Assembly: GCA_904501815.1 (NCBI GenBank)
Contig: CAJGCN010000086.1
Span: 1-5,158 of the forward strand
DNA: 5,158 nt
Origin: an uncultured Clostridia bacterium
GTDB lineage: Bacteria > Bacillota > Clostridia > Christensenellales > Borkfalkiaceae
Direction of reading: 5' to 3'
This document shows positions 1 to 5,158 of this stretch, in pieces (position 1 is the stretch's first letter; each line of letters opens with the position of its first letter). The notes beneath the pieces are model-generated. The model was not told the origin of the DNA. It saw only the letters and a program-made list of their open reading frames with translations, and ran no database searches. Position numbers and translations under genes: made by a program.

Positions 1-2090
1 ATGTCGTCGCGATAACGGCAACCTACCCGTTCGTTCAAGAAATGCCCTTCTTCGTCGAGCGGTTCGTTCGCCTGCGCTACGATATATTTATCTTCTTCGT
101 CAGCGGTTAAATAGTCCACGTGGTTGGTGACGACACCCGCTTCCTTGTCCACTCTTCTATACGGACTCATAATAAAGCCGTATTCGTTTACCTTTGCAAA
201 AGTAGCAAGCGACGAGATAAGACCGATATTTTGACCTTCGGGCGTTTCGATAGGACACATACGTCCGTAGTGCGTGTGGTGAATATCGCGGACTTCGAAA
301 GTCGCGCGGTCGCGGTTCAATCCGCCAGGACCGAGCGCGGAAAGCTTACGCTTATGCGTAAGTTCGGCAATCGGGTTGGTCTGGTCCATAAATTGCGAAA
401 GCTGGGACGAACCGAAGAATTCGCGAATAACCGCCGATACGGGACGGATATTGATAAGAGCGGACGGCGTAATTTCCATCGGATCTTGCGTCGCCATTCT
501 TTCTTTGATAAGTCTTTCCAAACGCGCGATACCCACGCGGAGTTGGTTTTGGAGCAATTCGCCAACCGAGCGTACGCGGCGGTTGCCGAGATGGTCGATA
601 TTGTCAATCGTGCCGATTCCGTAGCGCAAATCAAGGTTGGTTGAAATAGAAGCTACGATATCGTCTACCGTGATATGCTTATGGCAAAGCTTTTCAATCA
701 AAGGACGAAGTTCCTTCTTTTGCTCTTGCGTAGGCACGGGATTTTCGCTCGACAAAATTTCGTGGAAAAGCTTACAAGCCGCCACGAACTTACGGCGGTT
801 ATCTCTTCTCTTTTCACGGTTTTTCTTTTCTTCGGGCTTTTCGTCGGGTTCTTCCGCCTTTTCGTGCGTGTAATAAATCGCGTCGATATCGTCGACGTAT
901 TTTTCCGCAACTTCTTCTACCGTCAAGCTTGCACATTCTTCCGCAATCATTTTCGAGAAACGGTAGTTAGGATAATACACGGTGGGCAACAGTCCGAAAT
1001 CTTTCGCTCTCGCCTGCACGGGAATATCCGAAATCGCCGCGAACTCAACGGTGTTGTTCGCGATAATCTTATGGCGGACTTCGCCGTTTTCAAGGTCGCT
1101 GACAAGCACGAACACTTCGTTCACGCCTGCGTTTTGAATTTCTTTCGCCTTTGCTTCGGAAATTACTTCCCCCGCTTCCGCCATCACTTCGCCCGTTTCG
1201 GGGTTTACGATAGCGTCTGCAACCTTACAGCCGGGCAAACGGTAAGCAAGGTTTAACTTCTTATTATACTTATATCTGCCGACTTTGGTAATGTCGTAGC
1301 GACGGGAATCGAAGAAGAGATTGAAAAGGTGCGCTCTTACGGAATCTTCCGTCGGAGCTTCGCCGGGACGAAGTCTGCGATACAGCTCGTACAACCCGTC
1401 CGATTCGCTCTTTGCGGTATCTTTTGCAAGGGTCGCCGCAATAATCTTATCTTCGGGGAAAAGTTCTTCAATCGCTCTGTTCGAACCGAAGCCGAGCGCG
1501 CGCAAAAGCACCGTGATACACAGCTTCTTCTTTCTGTCTACACGGACGTATAACGCGTCTTGCGCGTCTTGTTCAAGCTCTAACCACGCACCGCGATTAG
1601 GCATAACGGTCGTGGCGAAAATTTCCTTACCCGTCTTGTCCTTCGTGGACGAATTGTACACGCCGGGCGAACGCACGAGCTGGGAAACGATAACGCGTTC
1701 CGCACCGTTGATAATGAACGCCCCGTTTTCCGTCATAAGCGGAAGGTCGCCCATAAACACTTCTTGATCGACGACTTCGTTCTTCACCTTATTAACAAGG
1801 CGAACTTTTACGCGCAAAGGAAGCGCGTACGTAGCGTCGCGGGTACGGCATTCTTTTTCGTCGTACTTAGGTTTATCGCCAAATCTGTGCTCTAAGAAAT
1901 AAAGCTCAAAGTGGTCGGAGTAGTCGGTAATCGGAGAAAAGTCTTCGAATACTTCGCTGATGCCTTCCCGAATGAAAGCCTGATAACTTTCTTTCTGGAT
2001 TTCAACGAGATCGGGAATGTCGATTACTTCGTTGATTTTACCGAATTTTCTTCGTTCGGTTTTGCCATACTTCTGAATAGGTAAATCCAT
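1..2090 (-). CDS. rpoB: DNA-directed RNA polymerase subunit beta, N-terminal 696 residues (3' end outside window)
   Basis: RpoB is the beta subunit of the core RNA polymerase and forms one pincer of the DNA clamp, part of the active centre and the rifampicin pocket. The frame is open from ATG at 2090-2088 to base 1. The start (MDLPIQKYGKTERRKFGKI) resembles Bacillota RpoB. Recognisable blocks follow in order: INGAERVIVSQLVRSPGVY in the protrusion, NRGAWLE, LLRALGFGS, RRYD...VGRYKYNKKL (about 263-280), DHLGNRRVRSVGELLQNQ (from 499), FFGSSQLSQFMDQTNP (rifampicin region), ALGPGGLNRDRA, and HYGRMCPIETPEGQNIGLIS. The rifampicin-site serine is residue 584, against 487 in Bacillus subtilis and 531 in E. 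coli, because of extra sequence between residues 285 and 472. An AGGAG ribosome site and a consensus promoter lie upstream. No rplL precedes it; rqcP is divergent. Long plus-strand frames over this gene are antisense shadows. Identification is certain; the remaining half of the gene is not in the window. Confidence 0.99.
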   Translation of the reverse strand, partial: MDLPIQKYGKTERRKFGKINEVIDIPDLVEIQKESYQAFIREGISEVFEDFSPITDYSDHFELYFLEHRFGDKPKYDEKECRTRDATYALPLRVKVRLVNKVKNEVVDQEVFMGDLPLMTENGAFIINGAERVIVSQLVRSPGVYNSSTKDKTGKEIFATTVMPNRGAWLELEQDAQDALYVRVDRKKKLCITVLLRALGFGSNRAIEELFPEDKIIAATLAKDTAKSESDGLYELYRRLRPGEAPTEDSVRAHLFNLFFDSRRYDITKVGRYKYNKKLNLAYRLPGCKVADAIVNPETGEVMAEAGEVISEAKAKEIQNAGVNEVFVLVSDLENGEVRHKIIANNTVEFAAISDIPVQARAKDFGLLPTVYYPNYRFSKMIAEECASLTVEEVAEKYVDDIDAIYYTHEKAEEPDEKPEEKKNREKRRDNRRKFVAACKLFHEILSSENPVPTQEQKKELRPLIEKLCHKHITVDDIVASISTNLDLRYGIGTIDNIDHLGNRRVRSVGELLQNQLRVGIARLERLIKERMATQDPMEITPSALINIRPVSAVIREFFGSSQLSQFMDQTNPIAELTHKRKLSALGPGGLNRDRATFEVRDIHHTHYGRMCPIETPEGQNIGLISSLATFAKVNEYGFIMSPYRRVDKEAGVVTNHVDYLTADEEDKYIVAQANEPLDEEGHFLNERVGCRYRDD
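333..413 (-). other. rpoB: Rifampicin-resistance-determining region of rpoB
   Basis: These codons (residues 560-586) match E. coli RpoB 507-533. Residues whose change commonly causes rifampicin resistance are in the sensitive state: Gln566 (E. coli 513), Asp569 (516), His579 (526) and Ser584 (531). The exception is Lys582 (codon at 345-347), where E. coli and most bacteria have Arg529. Numbering was set by direct alignment of the GSSQLSQFMDQ and THKR-SALGP blocks without gaps. Whether Lys582 alters drug binding is not decided by the sequence. Confidence 0.93.
675..1238 (-). other. rpoB: Enlarged lineage-variable segment of RpoB with charged linker
   Basis: Residues about 285-472 lie between the conserved GRYKYNKKL block (G271) and the DHLGNRR block (D499). 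From G271 to D499 is 229 residues; the same span in B. subtilis RpoB, counted from memory of that protein, is about 132. Nearly the whole length difference of the N-terminal half therefore sits here. The first part (NPETGEVMAEAGEVISE) resembles the Bacillota version. It is followed by extra sequence ending in a highly charged, Glu/Lys/Arg-rich, probably flexible stretch at residues 409-434 (bases 789-866), then a helical-looking segment leading into ITVDDIVASI, where similarity resumes. It is part of the open reading frame, with no frameshift or stop. Confidence 0.75.
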
Positions 2091-2103
2091 TTGGTGTGAA
2101 TTG

Positions 2104-2109
2104 CTCCTT
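2104..2109 (-). promoter_or_regulatory. rpoB: Ribosome binding site of rpoB
   Basis: On the minus strand AAGGAG lies 13 bases before the ATG at 2090. The Shine-Dalgarno match is strong but the spacing is longer than the usual 5-10 bases. The codons between it and the ATG (AGC AAT TCA CAC CAA) contain no alternative ATG, GTG or TTG in frame, so the ATG is still the best start. Confidence 0.75.
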
Positions 2110-2198
2110 ACTTTATATTTTAGCGACCTACCGAGTATATCTTTTCATCGATAAAAATCGAATTTTTTACGTTGGTTTAGAAAGTTTCGTTCATTTGC

Positions 2199-2227
2199 TT
2201 TACTTTTTCCCGTTTTTTATATATAAT
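2199..2227 (+). promoter_or_regulatory. Candidate sigma-A promoter for the rqcP-ispDF-radA operon
   Basis: TTTACT (2199-2204) and TATAAT (2222-2227) are separated by 17 bases. The -10 box is perfect and the -35 box matches four of six positions. Predicted +1 is a G at about 2234, giving a leader of about 185 nt to rqcP. It is the best plus-strand match I could find in the intergenic region, but TATAAT-like strings are common in AT-rich DNA, and the site lies inside the rpoB leader on the other strand. Confidence 0.4.
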
Positions 2228-2232
2228 AGATA

Positions 2233-2262
2233 GGAAAGGCAACCTTTTTCGCTTGCTTTTCC
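2233..2262 (+). repeat. Inverted repeat / 10-bp stem-loop at the predicted 5' end of the plus transcript
   Basis: GGAAAGGCAA (2233-2242) can pair with TTGCTTTTCC (2253-2262) across a 10-base loop. In plus-strand RNA all ten positions pair, one of them as G-U; in minus-strand RNA the same position is an A-C mismatch. The stem begins within a base or so of the predicted plus-strand transcription start, where such hairpins can protect mRNA from 5'-end decay. It has no trailing U-run next to the stem, so it is not a typical terminator. Confidence 0.45.
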
Positions 2263-2321
2263 CGCCGTTTTTAGCGAGTTAGCGCAATACGCCATAGTAA
2301 AGCATAATGATACATTATCTT

Positions 2322-2350
2322 ATTATAAGGCAAGAAAGAAAAGATGTCAA
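2322..2350 (-). promoter_or_regulatory. Perfect consensus sigma-A/sigma-70 promoter for rpoB
   Basis: On the minus strand TTGACA (2350-2345) is separated by exactly 17 bases from TATAAT (2327-2322). Both hexamers match the housekeeping consensus at all six positions, and spacing is optimal. Predicted +1 is an A near 2315. It points to rpoB with no gene between. A fully consensus promoter, backed by A-tracts upstream, suggests very high, growth-linked transcription, as expected for RNA polymerase genes lacking a ribosomal-protein operon promoter in front. Confidence 0.9.
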
Positions 2351-2407
2351 GCGTTTTTTTATGCACATTTTCTTTTTTTTGGAAAATTTTTTTAGAACTT
2401 GTTTTTT
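2351..2407 (-). promoter_or_regulatory. A-tract UP-element-like region upstream of the rpoB promoter
   Basis: Directly upstream of the -35 hexamer, the minus strand has successive A-runs: seven at 2354-2360, eight at 2373-2380, seven at 2387-2393 and six at 2402-2407. Runs of A at about -40 to -60 are typical of UP elements bound by the alpha-subunit C-terminal domain, and A-tracts also bend DNA. Spacing between run centres (about 20, 13 and 14 bases) is not strictly helical, so a role in bending is less clear than one in alpha binding. The function is inferred. Confidence 0.5.
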
Positions 2408-2411
2408 AGGA
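2408..2411 (+). promoter_or_regulatory. rqcP: Ribosome binding site of rqcP
   Basis: AGGA lies seven bases before the ATG at 2419, at normal spacing. It supports this ATG as the start of the S4-domain protein, in agreement with the conserved MRIDKFLKVSR beginning of the family. Confidence 0.75.
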
Positions 2412-2418
2412 ATAAATT

Positions 2419-2661
2419 ATGAGAATTGACAAATTTTTAAAGGTATCCAGAATTTTAAAACGCCGTACCGTCGCGCAAGAAGCGTGCGGGGAAGAGAAAG
2501 TTCTTTTAAACGGTAAACCCGCCAAGCCTGCCGCCAAAATCAAAGTCGGGGACGTGGTGGAAATTCTCTATTCTTCGGGCACGCTTAAATTCCGTGTTTT
2601 AAATATCAAAGAAACGGTCAAAAAAGAAGAAGCCCCTACTTTGTACGAGGTGATAAGATGA
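2419..2661 (+). CDS. rqcP: RqcP (YabO/Hsp15-like) S4-domain RNA-binding protein of ribosome quality control
   Basis: The 80-residue product is a single S4 RNA-binding domain. In B. subtilis RqcP binds obstructed 50S subunits carrying a peptidyl-tRNA and works with RqcH to extend C-terminal poly-alanine tails that mark stalled chains for degradation. The N-terminus MRIDKFLKVSRILKRRT is nearly the same as that of B. subtilis RqcP/YabO. Arg2 and Arg16, basic residues reported as important for RNA contact in that protein, are both present. The S4 signature continues as VLLNGKPAKPAAKIKVGDVVEI (about 28-49) and the C-terminus ends shortly after the KKEEAPTLYEV block, slightly shorter than the 86-residue Bacillus protein. 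It is first in the operon, and its TGA overlaps the next ATG. The function rests on family similarity; rqcH is not in the window. Confidence 0.93.
   Translation: MRIDKFLKVSRILKRRTVAQEACGEEKVLLNGKPAKPAAKIKVGDVVEILYSSGTLKFRVLNIKETVKKEEAPTLYEVIR
2647..2654 (+). promoter_or_regulatory. ispDF: Ribosome binding site of ispDF, inside the end of rqcP
   Basis: GAGGTGAT is an eight-base match to the complement of the 16S rRNA 3' end; GAGG ends seven bases before the ATG at 2658. It lies within the last codons of rqcP. With the ATGA stop/start overlap it points to translational coupling while also allowing independent initiation. Confidence 0.8.
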
Positions 2662-3791
2662 GCAAAAACATCAGCGTTTCCGTAATCGTGTGCGCGGCAG
2701 GCAAGGGTGAGCGAGCAGGCTTTCAAAAAAACAAACTGCTTACAAGCTTAGCAGGCGAACCCGTCTTAAAAAAAACGGTATCGGCGTTCGACTTTCCTGA
2801 AATCGACGAAATACTTCTCGCCGTTTCCCCCGCCGACCAAGCGGAAATTGAAAAACTTTTTCAAGGCAACGAAAAAATCCGTTTCGTGCTCGGCGGAGCA
2901 ACCCGTTTTCAAACGGTGAAAAACGCCCTGAACGAAGTGAAAAGCGAAATCGTTCTTATCCACGACGGCGCAAGACCTTTCGTCCCCCGCGCCTGTATTT
3001 TAGATTGTATCCAAAGCGTGTTGACTTACGGAAGCGGTATTTGCGCCGTGCCCGCCACCGACACGATTGCTTTTGAAAAGGACGGAAAAATCCAGTCCGT
3101 TCCCGACCGTTCCAACCTTTACCACCTGCAAACTCCGCAAGGCTTTTTTACGGCGGATTTACAAAAAGCTTATTCCCTTGCCGACGAAACGCAAGGCGGG
3201 TATACCGACGATTCTTCGGTATATTCCGCGTTTATCGGAAAACCCAAGCTTTGCGCAGGTAGCTTAGAAAACACCAAGCTCACCTATCCCCAAGACTTTT
3301 CAAGCGGGTTTGCGCGGGTAGGGTTCGGCGTAGACACCCACGCCTTTGGAAAGCAACAAAACTATATCACTCTGTGCGGAGTGCAAATTCCGTCGGACAG
3401 CGGTTTACTCGCGCACAGCGACGGCGACGTTGCGACCCACGCGGTGATGGATGCTTTACTTTCAGGAGCAGGCTTAAACGATATCGGGCATTATTTCCCC
3501 GACACGGATGAACGTTGGAAAAACGCCGATTCTATCAAAATGCTCGAAAGGGTACTTAGCTTATTGCAAGAACGGGGGTATGCGGTAAAAAACGTATCCG
3601 TCGCCATTCAAGCGGAAAAACCCCGTTTGAAAAATTATATCGAACGAATGAAACAACGCCTTTCGTCGGTGATAGGCGTAGATATCAACGCCGTCGGCAT
3701 CACGGCAGGCACGAACGAAAAGCTCGGCTACGTTGGAGAAGGCAAAGGCATCACCGTGTACGCAACCGCGCTGTTAAAAGAAGTTTTATAA
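2658..3791 (+). CDS. ispDF: Bifunctional IspD/IspF (MEP cytidylyltransferase and MECDP synthase)
   Basis: This 377-residue enzyme carries two steps of the methylerythritol phosphate pathway. IspD joins MEP to CMP from CTP; IspF cyclises CDP-ME 2-phosphate, the product of IspE, to MECDP with release of CMP. The IspD domain is residues about 6-214: nucleotide loop AAGKGERAG (13-21) with Arg19 and Lys26 at the positions of E. coli Arg20 and Lys27, GGATRFQTV (79-87), HDGARPF (102-108), LQTPQGF (157-163), YTDDS (182-186) and NTKLT with Lys207. The usual PKQY is replaced by NKLL. The IspF domain is residues about 219-377: zinc ligands Asp226, His228 and His261, AHSDGDV (252-258), DIGHYFPDTD (275-284) and TNEKLG with Glu354. 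The linker is only a few residues. All core catalytic residues I can place are present, so both activities are likely. Stop-to-start spacing to radA is 12 bases. Confidence 0.97.
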   Translation: MSKNISVSVIVCAAGKGERAGFQKNKLLTSLAGEPVLKKTVSAFDFPEIDEILLAVSPADQAEIEKLFQGNEKIRFVLGGATRFQTVKNALNEVKSEIVLIHDGARPFVPRACILDCIQSVLTYGSGICAVPATDTIAFEKDGKIQSVPDRSNLYHLQTPQGFFTADLQKAYSLADETQGGYTDDSSVYSAFIGKPKLCAGSLENTKLTYPQDFSSGFARVGFGVDTHAFGKQQNYITLCGVQIPSDSGLLAHSDGDVATHAVMDALLSGAGLNDIGHYFPDTDERWKNADSIKMLERVLSLLQERGYAVKNVSVAIQAEKPRLKNYIERMKQRLSSVIGVDINAVGITAGTNEKLGYVGEGKGITVYATALLKEVL

Positions 3792-3794
3792 GGA
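3790..3794 (+). promoter_or_regulatory. radA: Ribosome binding site of radA
   Basis: AAGGA begins inside the TAA stop of ispDF and ends nine bases before the ATG at 3804. The placement favours co-transcription with ispDF and supports this start. Confidence 0.7.
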
Positions 3795-3803
3795 AGAAGA
3801 ATT

Positions 3804-5158
3804 ATGGCACAAAAAACAAAACTGCCCACTTCGCAATTCGTATGCTCGGAATGCGCGTACGTCGCCCCGAAATGGTTAGGCAAATGCCCTGCTTGCGGAA
3901 GCTTTAACACCATGCAAGAAGAGCTCGTGAAAATCGCGGCTAAATCTGCCGACCGCCCCGCTCTTTCCCCTACCCGTGCGCTTCCCCTTTCGAAAATCGG
4001 CTATGAAAAAGCCGACCGCGTAAAAAGCGGAATTTCGGAGTTCGACACGGTGCTTGGCGGTGGAATCGTACCGGGCTCGCTCGTGCTACTCGGCGGAGAT
4101 CCGGGTATCGGCAAAAGTACGCTGTTGACCCAAGTATCCGCCCACCTTTCGAAAACGCAAAAAGTACTCTACGTTTCTGCCGAAGAAAGCTGTTCGCAAG
4201 TCAAAATGCGTTGCGAACGGTTAGGCTTACATTCGGACGGACTGTATCTTTTAAACGAAACCTGCTTGGAAGATATTGAAAACAGTTTAGACGGTTATCA
4301 ATTCGTAGTAATCGACTCCGTGCAAGCCATTTATACGGCAGAGCTGAGTTCGGCGGCGGGAAGCGTGGGGCAGGTACGCGAATGTGCGGCAAAACTGATT
4401 CGTATTGCCAAATCCCGCAACATTACTTTTTTCATTATCGGGCACGTGACGAAAGAAGGCGCGCTTGCCGGCCCTAAGGTGTTGGAGCATATTATGGACA
4501 CGGTGCTCTATTTCGAAGGTCAGCAGGAAGAAAATTTCAAACTCCTGCGCGCCGTGAAAAACCGTTTCGGCTCAGCGCAAGAAGTAGGCGTGTTCGAGAT
4601 GACCGACGAAGGCGTGAAAAGCGTTTCCGACTATTCGAATTTATTTTTATCCGAAAGCAGGGGTGTAGCGGCAGGCTCGTGCGCAACCCCGTCGGTGAGT
4701 GGTAATCGCTGTATGAGCGTAGAAATCCAAACGCTGATTTCCAAAACCGCTTACGGTATGCCCCGAAGAATGAGCTTAGGGGTAGAATACAATAAACTCG
4801 TGGTGTTAATAGCGGTATTAGAAAAGCGTTGCGGACTCCCCTTTTTCAGCTCAGACGTCTACGTCAACGCAATGGGCGGTATCCGTTTAAACGAGCCGTC
4901 GGTGGACCTTGCCGTTTGCGCCGCGCTCGCTTCCGCTGCGAACGATATTCCGATTGATAAATACACTTCTGTTTTCGGCGAAGTTGGTTTAACGGGTGAA
5001 ATCCGTTCCGTGCCGTATGCGGAAAAGCGGGTATTAGAATGTATCAAAACGGGTTTTAAGCGTGTTATCCTACCTACGAAGAGCTTGAAAGTCTGTCAAA
5101 AATACGCAGACCAAATCGAACTACTCCCCGTTCAATACGTCGGACAAATGCTAAAAGC
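3804..5158 (+). CDS. radA: RadA/Sms DNA repair ATPase, first 451 residues (3' end outside window)
   Basis: RadA is a RecA-like ATPase that drives branch migration and processes recombination intermediates in DNA repair. The product shows the complete family layout. A zinc finger of the CxxC...CxxC type uses Cys14, Cys17, Cys28 and Cys31. The RecA-like core has the Walker A motif GDPGIGKST (98-106, Lys104), a Walker B strand FVVIDS ending at Asp171-Ser172, and the RadA-specific KNRFG motif (252-256). The C-terminal Lon-like domain (about 300-451) contains GGIRLNEPSVDLAV and FGEVGLTGEIRSVP. RadA proteins are usually about 455-460 residues, so only the last few codons are missing. It is the third gene of the cluster. 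In many Bacillota radA neighbours disA, ispD and ispF; what follows here cannot be seen. Confidence 0.98.
   Translation, partial: MAQKTKLPTSQFVCSECAYVAPKWLGKCPACGSFNTMQEELVKIAAKSADRPALSPTRALPLSKIGYEKADRVKSGISEFDTVLGGGIVPGSLVLLGGDPGIGKSTLLTQVSAHLSKTQKVLYVSAEESCSQVKMRCERLGLHSDGLYLLNETCLEDIENSLDGYQFVVIDSVQAIYTAELSSAAGSVGQVRECAAKLIRIAKSRNITFFIIGHVTKEGALAGPKVLEHIMDTVLYFEGQQEENFKLLRAVKNRFGSAQEVGVFEMTDEGVKSVSDYSNLFLSESRGVAAGSCATPSVSGNRCMSVEIQTLISKTAYGMPRRMSLGVEYNKLVVLIAVLEKRCGLPFFSSDVYVNAMGGIRLNEPSVDLAVCAALASAANDIPIDKYTSVFGEVGLTGEIRSVPYAEKRVLECIKTGFKRVILPTKSLKVCQKYADQIELLPVQYVGQMLK

Larger units (their letters stand above)
2091..2315 (-). promoter_or_regulatory. Long 5' leader of rpoB
   Basis: From the predicted transcription start near 2315 to the rpoB ATG there are about 225 untranslated bases. 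This leader is AT-rich and has patchy inverted repeats: an imperfect 10-bp pair at 2233-2262 and a short TCGAT/ATCGA pair near 2148-2162. I do not recognise any known riboswitch, T-box or ribosomal-protein binding structure, and there is no clear hairpin followed by a U-run that would act as an attenuator. Its only supported annotations are the ribosome site at its end and a 14-codon frame at its very start that may be chance. Confidence 0.55.

Noticed and set aside
120..644. A 174-codon plus-strand frame over rpoB
   Set aside because: It lies antisense to the strongly conserved rpoB rifampicin region; the product has no recognisable domain. It is a codon-bias shadow.
675..1256. A 193-codon plus-strand frame over rpoB
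   Set aside because: It is antisense to the variable part of rpoB. The Phe/Arg-rich product reflects reverse complements of rpoB Glu/Lys/Ala codons and has no ribosome site of note.
1321..1767. A 148-codon plus-strand frame over rpoB
   Set aside because: It is antisense to conserved RpoB protrusion and lobe blocks, with no domain in the translation.
2203..2298. A 31-codon minus-strand frame in the rpoB leader starting ATGGCG
   Set aside because: No ribosome binding site precedes it, the product has no recognisable feature, and it overlaps the shorter frame at 2271-2315.
2351..2407. T-runs on the plus strand as possible terminators
   Set aside because: None is preceded by a GC-rich stem; they are better explained as A-tracts of the rpoB promoter on the other strand.
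2307..2428. A 40-codon plus-strand frame in the intergenic region running into the rqcP start
   Set aside because: It has no ribosome binding site and its Phe/Leu/Ile-rich product comes from T-runs; it crosses the rpoB promoter.
3728..4490. Minus-strand frames over ispDF and radA
   Set aside because: They are antisense to clear conserved domains and have no family features.
4890..4920. Possible restored Lon-type catalytic serine (EPSVD) in the RadA C-terminal domain
   Set aside because: Serine near this position also occurs in E. coli RadA, and a full Lon Ser-Lys dyad is not evident, so it is ordinary variation.

Overview
The window carries ordinary core genes of what looks like a Gram-positive bacterium of the Clostridia or a nearby Bacillota lineage. 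The evidence is a Bacillota-type RpoB, an RqcP (YabO) homologue that begins almost like the Bacillus protein, strong AGGAG-type ribosome binding sites and a very AT-rich promoter region. Species cannot be told. No mobile element, CRISPR array, tRNA, rRNA or obvious accessory system is visible.

Layout: bases 1-2090, minus strand, hold the first 696 codons of rpoB (RNA polymerase beta), which runs off the left edge. Bases 2091-2418 are a divergent, AT-rich control region. On the minus strand it has a perfect consensus sigma-A promoter (TTGACA, 17 bases, TATAAT) preceded by A-tracts, followed by a leader of about 225 nt to rpoB. On the plus strand there is a weaker promoter candidate followed at once by a 10-bp hairpin. 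Bases 2419-5158, plus strand, form a tight three-gene cluster: rqcP, a fused ispDF, and radA, which is cut by the right edge close to its natural end. rqcP and ispDF overlap by four bases (ATGA); ispDF and radA are 12 bases apart.

The genes serve different housekeeping processes: transcription (RpoB), rescue of stalled ribosomal large subunits (RqcP), the methylerythritol phosphate route to isoprenoids (IspD and IspF activities in one chain) and recombination/DNA repair (RadA). Association of radA with ispD and ispF is familiar from Bacillota. Here rpoB is not preceded by rplL but stands head-to-head with the rqcP operon.

Points for a second look: an RpoB about 97 residues longer than the Bacillus protein between the lobe and the rifampicin pocket; Lys in place of the near-invariant Arg at the E. 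coli Arg529 position; the IspD-IspF fusion; and a control region in which the two predicted transcripts would overlap at their 5' ends. I found no convincing undescribed system.
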